From NCBI RefSeq assembly GCF_001428565.1, contig NZ_LMIA01000007.1, positions 248,001 through 312,000 of the forward strand: a stretch of DNA of 64,000 bases. The letters run 5' to 3'. The translations under genes were made by a program, and so were the position numbers. Shown here one piece after another: positions 19,163 through 27,484 of this stretch. The notes below the pieces were generated by a model, which saw only the letters and a program-made list of their open reading frames with translations, did no database searches and was not told the DNA's origin. This DNA is from Nocardioides sp. Root190. GTDB lineage: Bacteria > Actinomycetota > Actinomycetes > Propionibacteriales > Nocardioidaceae. Position 1 is the first letter of the stretch. Each line of letters begins with the position of its first letter.

Positions 19163-19609
19163 ATGGGACTGATTCACATGGTGCGCAATGCTCTTCGGGT
19201 TGCCAAGCGGTCGTCGACGAAGGGTGCGGGTGCCCTGCTCGTGCTGGGCATCGCGCTCGCCGCCACGGGTTGTGGAAGCGAGGAGGAGCCTGCTCGCGAC
19301 GAGGTCTCAGCCGACTCCGATCCGCTGGCCAAGGACTGTGCGCTGCTCGTCGGTGAGGACGGTCTGGTCGATCAGGCGCTCGCACACGCCGACGGCACGG
19401 ACGCCATCGCCGTTGCCGAGCGTGAGGCCACCCAGCAGGGCCTGTTCCAGGTCGTCTCCGAGGGTGCACCGGAGCTCTCCGACCCGGCGGGCCAGCTGGT
19501 CGACTTCCTCGACGACGTCACGACCTACGTCAGCAGCGAGGACCTGATGGCCGAGGTGCGGGACGCGGCCGACGAGATCGACCGGACCTGCGGCGTTCCC
19601 CAGGGCTGA
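19163..19609 (+). CDS. Lipoprotein of unknown function
   Basis: 148 residues. A basic N-region is followed by a hydrophobic core and the lipobox LAATGC with Cys37, predicting export and lipidation. The mature part is acidic and mostly helical, with Cys residues in KDCALLVGED and DRTCGVPQG that could form a disulfide. The start at 19163 is uncertain; a second ATG at 19178 keeps the signal intact. No family recognised. Transcribed between tRNA-Ser and the esterase gene. Confidence 0.72.
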   Translation: MGLIHMVRNALRVAKRSSTKGAGALLVLGIALAATGCGSEEEPARDEVSADSDPLAKDCALLVGEDGLVDQALAHADGTDAIAVAEREATQQGLFQVVSEGAPELSDPAGQLVDFLDDVTTYVSSEDLMAEVRDAADEIDRTCGVPQG

Positions 19610-19659
19610 CAACCTCGGCCGCCCCTCGCGCGTCCCACCGGGGACGAGAGGATCGCTGC

Positions 19660-20544
19660 ATGAAGAAGATGTCCCGGCGCGCGCTGCTGTGGGCGGGCGG
19701 AGGTACGGCGGCCGCGGGCGGCGCAGTCGCCACAGGCATCCAGCTCGAGGTGTTGCCGGGCCGGTCGTCCGCCTACCACCACCTCGGGCTCGACGGCGGC
19801 GAGGCCGAGGCGCCCGACGTGGAGCCCGCCACCGTCGAGTGGCGGGCCTTCCGGTCCCAGGCGCGGGGCCGGCGGGTGGGCTGGGCGCTCGCCCGACCCG
19901 CCGGCGCCCCCGCGGGCCTGCCCGTCGTGGTCGTCCTGCACGGTCGGGGCCAGGACCACACGGCCGCCTTCCGACGTACCCGTCTCGCACTCGACCGCTT
20001 CCTCGCCGATGCCGTGGCGCGCGGGGTGCCGCCGTTCGCGATCGCGAGCGTCGACGGCGACGAGTCGTACTGGCACGACCGCTCCGACGGTGACCGGGCC
20101 GCGACGATGGTCGTGGACGAGCTCCTGCCGCGCCTGGAGGAGAGCGGGCTCGACACCAGTCGGGTCGCGTTCACGGGCTGGTCGATGGGCGGCTTCGGTG
20201 CCCTCCACCTCGCCTCGCGGCTCGGCCCGGACCGGGTCGCCGCGGTGGCGGCGATGTCACCCGCGCTGTGGCACCGGTACGCCGACACCGCGCCCGGCGC
20301 CTACGACGACGCCTCCGACTTCGAGCAGGTCACCGTCCTGGGCCGACAGGACGAGCTCGACGGGATCGCGGTGCGGGTCGACTGCGGCAAGGGCGACCCG
20401 TTCTTCGCGACGTGCCGCGACTACGTCGAGGGATTCGCACGTCGCCCGGCCGGGCGTCTCGAGCTCGGCGACCACGACAGCGGCTACTGGCGCCGGATCG
20501 CGCCGGGCGTGCTGAGGTTCCTCGGCGAGGCGCTCGCGAGCTGA
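19660..20544 (+). CDS. Tat-exported alpha/beta-hydrolase (esterase D-like)
   Basis: 294 residues. N-terminal MSRRALLWAGGG is a twin-arginine signal. The hydrolase core has VVVLHGRGQD (oxyanion region), the nucleophile elbow GWSMGG with Ser175, and a likely catalytic His in LGDHDSGYW near residue 276. It resembles the esterase D/tributyrin esterase group, so it probably hydrolyses an ester outside the membrane. It begins 50 bases after the lipoprotein gene and may share its transcript. Substrate unknown. Confidence 0.8.
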   Translation: MKKMSRRALLWAGGGTAAAGGAVATGIQLEVLPGRSSAYHHLGLDGGEAEAPDVEPATVEWRAFRSQARGRRVGWALARPAGAPAGLPVVVVLHGRGQDHTAAFRRTRLALDRFLADAVARGVPPFAIASVDGDESYWHDRSDGDRAATMVVDELLPRLEESGLDTSRVAFTGWSMGGFGALHLASRLGPDRVAAVAAMSPALWHRYADTAPGAYDDASDFEQVTVLGRQDELDGIAVRVDCGKGDPFFATCRDYVEGFARRPAGRLELGDHDSGYWRRIAPGVLRFLGEALAS

Positions 20545-20565
20545 GATCGGCTCGCCGAGCGGTGA

Positions 20566-20675
20566 TGCAACACGCTGTTCGCCCGACCACCCGCCGGTTG
20601 GCGTATCCACCACGCCGTTGCAGCACGGGTCTGGCGACGGCAGGTGTCAGGTAGTCGGGTGGACAGCGTGTTGCA
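20566..20675. repeat. 110-bp palindromic intergenic element, copy B
   Basis: Begins TGCAACACGCTGT and ends ACAGCGTGTTGCA, a perfect 13-bp terminal inverted repeat. Length and motif order equal the element at 14081-14190 with no gap needed for alignment; the centre is more diverged than the ends. Like copy A, it lies between convergent genes (esterase and TetR). Confidence 0.75.
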
Positions 20676-20715
20676 GCGGACCAGCCCGGCGCGGAGACCA
20701 CCCAGCCGCCGACGT

Positions 20716-21297
20716 TCACCCCTGCGCGAGCGACCGCAACGCCTGCTTCCACGCATCCACGACCAGGTCGGTGCCGGCACGTCGTTGCAGGAGGCCCGCC
20801 AGGTGGGCGCCGGTCAGCAGGTCGATCGTGAATTGGACGAGCAGCGGCGCGCGGGGGTTGTCCTCGCCGACCAGGGCGGTCACACCGCGGTGCACCGTGA
20901 GGAAGATCCGGTCCTGGAGCGGCAACAGGGCCTGACGCAGGTCGTCGTCGGTGCGGGCGGCGACCCAGAGCTCGAGGGTCACGGCGTAGGCCGGCCCCTG
21001 CAGCTCCAGCCAGATGCGGTCGACCAGGTCGTCCCACGGCACGGCGGCGTCCGTCGTGCTCGCGGTCAGCAGGCCGAGGCGTCGCTCGACGACGTCCTCG
21101 ACCACGCCGGCCATCAGCGAGCTGCGGGTGGGGAAGTGGTGCAGCAACGTCCCGCGGGCCACCCCGGCCCGTTGCTGGACCGCGCCCACCGTGGTCGCGG
21201 AGTAGCCGCCGTCGAGCAGGCAGGCGAACGCGGCCTCGAGCAGCAGGGCGCGGGTCGTCGAGGACCGTTCCTGCTGCGTACGTCGGGGCCCGGGCAT
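20716..21297 (-). CDS. TetR-family transcriptional regulator
   Basis: 193 residues. N-terminal helix-turn-helix YSATTVGAVQQRAGVARGTLLHHFPTR with flanking helices typical of TetR; the C-terminal ligand domain is specific to this protein. Divergent from the SRPBCC-thiolase-crotonase gene with a 100-base gap, so it probably represses that acyl-CoA operon and itself. A CoA thioester is a plausible ligand, inferred from context only. Confidence 0.88.
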   Translation of the reverse strand: MPGPRRTQQERSSTTRALLLEAAFACLLDGGYSATTVGAVQQRAGVARGTLLHHFPTRSSLMAGVVEDVVERRLGLLTASTTDAAVPWDDLVDRIWLELQGPAYAVTLELWVAARTDDDLRQALLPLQDRIFLTVHRGVTALVGEDNPRAPLLVQFTIDLLTGAHLAGLLQRRAGTDLVVDAWKQALRSLAQG

Positions 21298-21397
21298 GGC
21301 GTCACCCTAGGGCCCGGCCGGGCGCCGATCGCTTGCGCGGCCGAAGGTGATGAGCCATGCTGGACAAAACAGTCCGATCAGACGGAAAGTAGTTCCG

Positions 21398-24352
21398 ATG
21401 CCGACCTCCCGCCTCCAGCGCACCGTCCGTACCGCCCGCACGCTGGCCCCGGTGCTCGCCCGAACGGCGCAGGTCACCGCCCAGGACGCCGTACGACGCC
21501 TGCGACCCGGCCCGGAGGCCGCGCCCGCCGACGTGGACCTCCCCGTCCCGTCCGGCGTCGCCGGCTACCCGCGCCACGTCAGCGGACAGCGACTGCTGGC
21601 CGCCGACCCCGCGGCGGTCGCCGACCTGGTGCTCGATCTCGGACGCACCCACGAGTGGCTGAGCCTGCACCTGTCCTGGCGCGGGGAGCGGCCCGAGCGG
21701 ATCGAGGCCGGCGCGGAGTTCGTCCAGCAGATCAGCCTCATGGACATCCCCGCCCAGGCGCGCTGGACCGTCGTCGCGGCCGGGCCGGACGGCTTCGAGC
21801 TGCGCGGCACCGGGCCGATGGGCATCACCGTCGGCCTGTGGTGCACCCTCCAGCCGACCGTCGGCGGCACGGCCGTGCGCCTCGACGGCGCGCTCGACGG
21901 GGCGCCTGTTCGCGGACCGATCGGTCTGACCGCCGTCCGCAGCGTCCAGATCGCACTCACCGAGTCCCTCGCCTCCCTGGCCGCACTGCTCGAGGGCACC
22001 GGCGGAGCCACGCGCCTGCGGGTCCCGGACGAGCCGGTCCTCCACGAGCGCACCGGGGTCCTGCTGGCGCCCTCCACGCCGGTCGTCGTCGGTGTCGGCC
22101 AGGTCGTCGTGCGCGACCCCGACCTGACCGACCCCGCCGAGCCCGCGCGGCTGGCCGCGCAGGCACTCCGTGAGGCCGCCGCGGATGCCGGCGGGACCCT
22201 CGACCTGCTGGCTGTCGCCGACCTCGTCGCCGCCGTACCGAGCGCCTCGTGGACCTACGGCGACCAGGCCGGTGCGGTCGCCGAGCTCGTCGGTGCCTCC
22301 GCGGCGAGCACCCTGCAGACCTCGCCGTACGGCGGCGACGGCGCCCAGCTCGCCGTCAACGAGGCCGCCCAGCAGGTCGCCGATGGTGCCGCCCAGGTGG
22401 TGCTGGTCAGCGGCGCCGAGGCGGGCTCCACCGTCGCCGCCCTCCAGCGGGTCGGCCGGGAGCCGGAGTGGACCCGGCAGGCCGACGACGCCGTGCCCGA
22501 CCGGGTGATCGGCGTGGACCGCCCGGCCAACAACGAGGCGGAGACCAGCATCGGGCTGGGTGCGCCGATCTACGTCTACGCCCTGCTCGAGTCGGCACTG
22601 CGGGCCGCGTCCGGGCGTGAGATCGTCGAGCACGGCGCCGCGATCGCGGACCTGTGGGCGCGCAGCTCGGCCGTCGCGGCCGAGAACCCGTACGCCTGGG
22701 ACCCGACCGCACGCACCTCCGGGGAGATCGCGACGCCGACGCCCGAGAACCGGCGGGTGAGCGAGCCGTACACGAAGCTGATGTGCGCCAACCTCCAGGT
22801 CGACCTCGCCGCCGGCGTGATCGTGACCAGTGTCGCCGCCGCGCACGCCGCCGGAGTGCCGCAGGACAAGTGGGTGTTCCTGCACGCCGGCGCCGCCGCG
22901 ACCGACGAGTGGTTCGTCTCCGAGCGTGCCGACCTGGCGAGCTCGCCCGCCATCGCCGCCGCCGGCGCGGCCGTCCTCGACCATGCGGGGATCACGACGG
23001 CCGACCTGGGGCCGATCGACCTCTACTCCTGCTTCCCCGCCGCCGTCCAGCTCGGTGCGCAGGCGCTCGGGCTGCCCTGGCAGGACCCCGAGCGTCCGCT
23101 GTCCGTCACCGGTGGGCTGACCTCCGCGGGCGGCCCGGGCAACAACTACGGCCTGCACGCCGTCGCCACCGTGGTCGAGCAGCTGCGCGAGCGACCCGAG
23201 GAGTACGGGCTGTCCAGCTCGCTCGGCTGGTACGCCACCAAGCACGCCCTCGGCGTCTACTCCGCGACTCCGCCGACGCGGCCCTTCGCCCACCTCAAGC
23301 CGGCCTTCGACCGACCCCCCGGCCGCCCGGTCGGCACGGCCCTGCACGGCGAGGGAGTGGTCGAGGCCTTCACCGTGCCCTACGACCGCCACGGTGACCC
23401 CGAGGCCCTGCTGCTCTTCGTGCTCACCGACGACGGGCACCGGGTGCTGCTGCGCAGGGAGGACGCCGACGAGATCACCGCGCTCACCGCCTCCGATCCC
23501 GTACGACGCCGGGTGCGTCTGGACGGTGAGCGACTCGTCGTCGTACCCGATGCCGGGGAGGGGCCGCTTGCGCTGCCCGCCCCGCCGTCGGCGACCGTGC
23601 GCACCCACCGCGACGGAAGCGACATCCTCGTCGTGACCCTCGACCGGCCGCACGTGCGCAACGCGATCGACCGGCCCACGGCCCTGGCCCTGGAGCGGGC
23701 GATCGACGACGCCGAGGCAGACCCGACCGTCCGCGTCATCGTGCTCACCGGGGCGGGTGGGACGTTCTGCTCCGGCATGGACCTCTCCGGCGCGCACCGC
23801 GGCGAGATCCCGGTAACGGACCGGCGCGGTCCGCTCGGCCTCACGGCCGAGCCGCCGACGAAGCCGACGATCGCCGCGGTGGAGGGCGCCGCTCTCGCGG
23901 GCGGCTTCGAGCTCGTCCTCTGCGCCGACCTCGTCGTCGCTGCGGACGATGCCGTCTTCGGGCTGCCCGAGGCCAAGCGTGGGTTGCTCGCCGCGGCCGG
24001 TGGACTGTGGCGGACCGCCACCCGCCTGCCGCGCCCGATCGCGCTGGAGCTCGCGCTCGTCGCGGACCCGCTTCCGGCCACCCGGCTCGCCGAGCTCGGT
24101 CTCGTCAATGCGGTCGTCGCGCCCGGCGCGACGCTCGACGCCGCGCTCGACCTCGCCCGCCGGATCGCCGCGAACGCCCCACTCTCGGTGGCGGTCGGCA
24201 AGCAGATCGTCGAGGCCGCCCCGGGCTGGACGCTCGAGGAGGGCTTCGCCCGACAGAGCGAGCTGGCCAGCCCCGTCGTCCTCTCCGACGATGCCCGCGA
24301 AGGCGTCGCCGCCTTCGCCGAGAAGCGCACCCCCCAGTGGAGCGGTCGATGA
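21398..24352 (+). CDS. SRPBCC / thiolase-like / enoyl-CoA hydratase fusion protein
   Basis: 984 residues in one uninterrupted frame from the ATG at 21398 (GGAAAG upstream). Residues about 50-205 are a SRPBCC-type ligand pocket (HEWLSLHLSWRGERPERI). Residues about 228-635 are a thiolase-superfamily domain (STPVVVGVGQVVVRD, VTGGLTSAGGPGNNYGLH, GWYATKHALGVYS), with a short beta-rich extension to about 720. Residues about 735-984 are a crotonase with GTFCSGMDL and EGAALAGGFELVLCADL, plus Glu838 and Glu858 at the positions of the hydratase acid/base pair. The classical thiolase nucleophile Cys is not seen (YGGDGAQLAV). Its stop overlaps the CoA ligase start, so both probably act on one acyl chain. 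Substrate unknown. Confidence 0.85.
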   Translation: MPTSRLQRTVRTARTLAPVLARTAQVTAQDAVRRLRPGPEAAPADVDLPVPSGVAGYPRHVSGQRLLAADPAAVADLVLDLGRTHEWLSLHLSWRGERPERIEAGAEFVQQISLMDIPAQARWTVVAAGPDGFELRGTGPMGITVGLWCTLQPTVGGTAVRLDGALDGAPVRGPIGLTAVRSVQIALTESLASLAALLEGTGGATRLRVPDEPVLHERTGVLLAPSTPVVVGVGQVVVRDPDLTDPAEPARLAAQALREAAADAGGTLDLLAVADLVAAVPSASWTYGDQAGAVAELVGASAASTLQTSPYGGDGAQLAVNEAAQQVADGAAQVVLVSGAEAGSTVAALQRVGREPEWTRQADDAVPDRVIGVDRPANNEAETSIGLGAPIYVYALLESALRAASGREIVEHGAAIADLWARSSAVAAENPYAWDPTARTSGEIATPTPENRRVSEPYTKLMCANLQVDLAAGVIVTSVAAAHAAGVPQDKWVFLHAGAAATDEWFVSERADLASSPAIAAAGAAVLDHAGITTADLGPIDLYSCFPAAVQLGAQALGLPWQDPERPLSVTGGLTSAGGPGNNYGLHAVATVVEQLRERPEEYGLSSSLGWYATKHALGVYSATPPTRPFAHLKPAFDRPPGRPVGTALHGEGVVEAFTVPYDRHGDPEALLLFVLTDDGHRVLLRREDADEITALTASDPVRRRVRLDGERLVVVPDAGEGPLALPAPPSATVRTHRDGSDILVVTLDRPHVRNAIDRPTALALERAIDDAEADPTVRVIVLTGAGGTFCSGMDLSGAHRGEIPVTDRRGPLGLTAEPPTKPTIAAVEGAALAGGFELVLCADLVVAADDAVFGLPEAKRGLLAAAGGLWRTATRLPRPIALELALVADPLPATRLAELGLVNAVVAPGATLDAALDLARRIAANAPLSVAVGKQIVEAAPGWTLEEGFARQSELASPVVLSDDAREGVAAFAEKRTPQWSGR

Positions 24353-26058
24353 TCGCCCGGCTGGGCGCCAGGGGCGCTGTGGGTGCCGTCGGCGCTGTCG
24401 GTGCTGTGGGGGACGTCGTCGGCGCGCTGCGGGTGCTGCACCGGGAGGGACTGGTCGAGCTGACCCGGCCCGACCGTGCCCTGCGTGCGAGCCGCGAGAC
24501 CCTGCGCTTCGGGCCGGTGACCGCTGCGATCCGGATCGCGCGGCGTCGTACTCCTGACGCGGTCGCCATCCAGGACGTGCTCGGCGAGATGACCTATCGC
24601 CAGCTCGACGACGGTGCTGCGGCACAGGCGCACGGGCTGCGCCGCCTCGCCGCCGCCCGCCCCGGTGTCCGGGGCACCCTGGTCGTCGGACTGCTCTGCC
24701 GTGACCACGCCCAGGCGGTCCAGGCCCTGGCGGCGTGCGGGTACGCCGGCGCCCGCGCGGTGCTGCTCAACACCGGCTCCGCCGCCCCCCAGCTCGGCGC
24801 GGTGCTGGAGCGCGAGGGGGTCGACGTGGTGGTGCACGACCGTGAGTTCGGCCCCGTCGTCGCAGCTGCCCTGGCGGTCCCGGTTGCCGAGCGGGCAGCG
24901 CTCACCCGCGTGCTCGCCGACGCGCTCGACCCGGCGGACGACCTCGACGGCGCCACCACCTCACTGGTCCGGTGGGTGGCGGAGGGACCGCGCCATGCAC
25001 CGCCGTTCCCCGAGAAGTCGGGTGGCCTCGTGGTGCTGACCAGCGGCACCACCGGAGTGCCGAAAGGCGCGCCGCGACCACGGGTCAGCCCGCTGCAGAC
25101 CGCGCAGGTGATCGACCGCCTGCCGTTCCCGCGCCGGGCGACCGTGCTGATGGCAGCGCCCTTCTTCCACGGCACGGGACTCTCGCAGATCTGTCTCGCC
25201 CTGTCCGCCGGCTGCCGGATCGTGCTCCCCGGTCGCTTCGACGCCGCCCGCGTCGTGCAGGTCATCCGCGACACCCGTGCCGAGGTGCTGGTCCTCGTCC
25301 CGACGATGCTGCACCGGATCCTCGCCGTGGAGAGCGACGACGAGGACCTCGCCAGCCTACGTCGGGTGTACGTCGGCGGAGCGGCGCTGTCCGCGGACCT
25401 GTGCCGTCGTACCCGTGACCGGGTCGGCGACGTCCTCCACAACCTCTACGGCTCGACCGAGGTCGGGGTGGCAGCGGTGGCGAGTCCGGCCGACCTGGCG
25501 CTCGCGCCCGGCTGCGTCGGCCGTCCGCCGGTCGCGACGAGGGTCCGGGTGCTCGACGCGGACCGCCGTCGGGTGCGCCCGGGCGAGGACGGCGTGCTGT
25601 TCGTGCGCAGCGCGCTCAGCTTCACGGGCTATTCCGACGGCTCCGGCAAGGAGGTCGTGGACGGCTACGTCTCCACCGGCGACATCGGGCACGTCGACCA
25701 GCACGGCCTGCTCCACGTGGTCGGTCGCGAGGACGACATGATCGTCTCCGGGGGCGAGAACGTCGTGCCGTCGCGGGTCGAGGACGTGCTCGCCACCCAC
25801 GCCGGAGTCGACGAGGTGGTGGTCGTGGGTGTGCCGGACGAGGAGTTCGGTCAGCGCCTGCGGGCCGTCGTCGTGCCCCGTCCCGGGGCGAGCCCGGACC
25901 CGGAGGAGCTCAGGTCACTGGTCCGCGACCAGCTGGCACGCCACGAGGTTCCGCGCGAGGTGTGGCTCGTCGAGGACCTGCCGCGCAATGCCACGGGCAA
26001 GGTGCTGCGTCGGATGCTCGTCGCGGCCACCGCGCCGGCGGACGTGCTCGAGGGCTGA
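24349..26058 (+). CDS. Acyl-CoA synthetase (AMP-forming)
   Basis: 569 residues, ATG overlapping the fusion stop (ATGA). Motifs of the ANL superfamily are complete: P-loop LTSGTTGVPKGAP, NLYGSTEVG, the hinge VSTGDIGHVDQHGLL, GREDDMIVSGGENVVPSRVE, and the catalytic Lys in PRNATGKVLRRML. It activates a carboxylic acid as acyl-AMP and then CoA thioester. The N-terminus carries an unusual GAVGAVGAVGAVG run before the domain starts near residue 50. Partner of the upstream fusion enzyme. Confidence 0.92.
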   Translation: MIARLGARGAVGAVGAVGAVGDVVGALRVLHREGLVELTRPDRALRASRETLRFGPVTAAIRIARRRTPDAVAIQDVLGEMTYRQLDDGAAAQAHGLRRLAAARPGVRGTLVVGLLCRDHAQAVQALAACGYAGARAVLLNTGSAAPQLGAVLEREGVDVVVHDREFGPVVAAALAVPVAERAALTRVLADALDPADDLDGATTSLVRWVAEGPRHAPPFPEKSGGLVVLTSGTTGVPKGAPRPRVSPLQTAQVIDRLPFPRRATVLMAAPFFHGTGLSQICLALSAGCRIVLPGRFDAARVVQVIRDTRAEVLVLVPTMLHRILAVESDDEDLASLRRVYVGGAALSADLCRRTRDRVGDVLHNLYGSTEVGVAAVASPADLALAPGCVGRPPVATRVRVLDADRRRVRPGEDGVLFVRSALSFTGYSDGSGKEVVDGYVSTGDIGHVDQHGLLHVVGREDDMIVSGGENVVPSRVEDVLATHAGVDEVVVVGVPDEEFGQRLRAVVVPRPGASPDPEELRSLVRDQLARHEVPREVWLVEDLPRNATGKVLRRMLVAATAPADVLEG

Positions 26059-26067
26059 GCCGCAGGC

Positions 26068-26448
26068 TCAGGGTGCGGAGACGGTGTGCGTCTTCTCCGG
26101 GCCGAGGCAGACGGCGACCAGCTCACCGGCGACCTCGCCGCTGAAGACGGCCCAGCCGCGGTCGAAGGAGACCAGCTCGGTGGCACCCTCAGGGGTGCGG
26201 ACGATGGCCGTGCTCGGGATCACCGTGCGGTCGAACCCGGTCAGCGAGCAGCGGTTCTGCTGCATCATCGCATCGAGCGGTCCCGAGGACATGCCGAGTC
26301 GGTCGGCGCTGGCGGGCGGCTGGGGTGCGGCGATCATGTTGACCGCGCCGAAGCCGACCAGGAGGGTCAGCGCACCGACCGTGGTCGCCGTACGAACGGA
26401 CTGGACGGCCACCCGGAGCCACCGCGGAGGCGCAGCGAGATCAGTCAT
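26068..26448 (-). CDS. Small single-pass exported protein, unknown function
   Basis: 126 residues from the ATG at 26448, with a GGGGGG ribosome site. One hydrophobic segment (TTVGALTLLVGFGAVNMIAA, about residues 20-42) is a signal anchor or uncleaved signal. The outer part has two Cys (QNRCSLTGF and VAVCLGPE) that could pair. No known family recognised. It converges on the CoA ligase gene with only 9 bases between stops. Confidence 0.65.
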   Translation of the reverse strand: MTDLAAPPRWLRVAVQSVRTATTVGALTLLVGFGAVNMIAAPQPPASADRLGMSSGPLDAMMQQNRCSLTGFDRTVIPSTAIVRTPEGATELVSFDRGWAVFSGEVAGELVAVCLGPEKTHTVSAP

Positions 26449-26598
26449 GAGCAGCCCCCCAGGTGCGTCGAATGGTGCGGTTGGTCGGACAGTGCCCGTT
26501 GTCGAACTCAACGACCGGACGCCGCCGGGGTCACGACCAGAGGATGTGATCCACGCCCGGCCGACGCCTTCCGAGCGGTGTACCGGCACAATCGGGCC

Positions 26599-27477
26599 AT
26601 GACCTGGTTCGACTCACCTGCCGACGTCGCGACCCGCCTCGGCGCGACGGGCTACCTCACGGACAGCCCGACGGCGACCACCACCTATCTCGCCGGCGCG
26701 CTCGAGAAGCCGCTGCTGCTGGAGGGCCCGGCCGGTGTCGGCAAGACCGAGCTCGCCAAGGCCGTCGCCCGGTCCACGGGTGCCGAGCTGGTGCGGCTCC
26801 AGTGCTACGAGGGTCTCGACGAGGCCCGCGCGTTGTACGAGTGGAACTACAAGAAGCAGCTGCTGCGCATCCAGGCGTCGAACGCCGCCAACAACGGTGG
26901 TCAGGACTGGAACGCCACCCACGACGACATCTTCACCGAGGAGTTCCTGCTGACCCGGCCGCTCCTCACGGCGATCCGTCGCGACGAGCCCACGGTGCTG
27001 CTGATCGACGAGGTCGACAAGACCGACATCGAGGTCGAGGGCCTGCTCCTCGAGGTGCTCAGCGACTTCCAGGTGACGATCCCCGAGCTCGGCACCGTCG
27101 AGGCGACCCGGCGTCCCTTCGTCGTCCTCACCTCCAACGCCAGCCGTGAGCTCTCCGAGGCCGTCAAGCGACGCTGCCTCTACCTCCACCTCGACTACCC
27201 GGACGCGCACCGCGAGCGCCAGATCCTCCAGCAGCAGGTGCCCGGTCTGGACGACCGCATCGCCGAGCAGGTCGTCACGACCGTCGCCCGGATGCGCGAG
27301 CTGGAGCTGAAGAAGGCGCCGTCGATCGCGGAGTCCGTCGACTGGGCACGCACCCTGATCGCGCTCGAGATCCGCGACCTCGACGAGGTCGCGATCGCTC
27401 GTACCCTCGGTGCCGTGCTCAAGCACCAGTCCGACCACGAGCGAGCGATCAAGGAGCTCAAGCTCGCCCGGGCTTGA
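26599..27477 (+). CDS. MoxR-family AAA+ ATPase (CoxD-like)
   Basis: 292 residues. Walker A EGPAGVGKTELAKA (about 43-56), Walker B VLLIDEVDK, sensor VLTSNASRELSEAVKRRCLY. MoxR ATPases act with VWA proteins as chaperones that mature or insert cofactors into large enzymes. The VWA gene follows after 7 bases. The pair resembles CoxD/CoxE of CO dehydrogenase clusters, but no molybdenum hydroxylase genes are in the window, so the client is unknown. Confidence 0.9.
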   Translation: MTWFDSPADVATRLGATGYLTDSPTATTTYLAGALEKPLLLEGPAGVGKTELAKAVARSTGAELVRLQCYEGLDEARALYEWNYKKQLLRIQASNAANNGGQDWNATHDDIFTEEFLLTRPLLTAIRRDEPTVLLIDEVDKTDIEVEGLLLEVLSDFQVTIPELGTVEATRRPFVVLTSNASRELSEAVKRRCLYLHLDYPDAHRERQILQQQVPGLDDRIAEQVVTTVARMRELELKKAPSIAESVDWARTLIALEIRDLDEVAIARTLGAVLKHQSDHERAIKELKLARA

Positions 27478-27484
27478 GACCTCG

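Noticed and set aside
21302..24625. A 1107-codon minus-strand frame opposite the fusion gene
   Set aside because: No recognisable domain; the sense strand encodes SRPBCC, thiolase and crotonase motifs in one frame.
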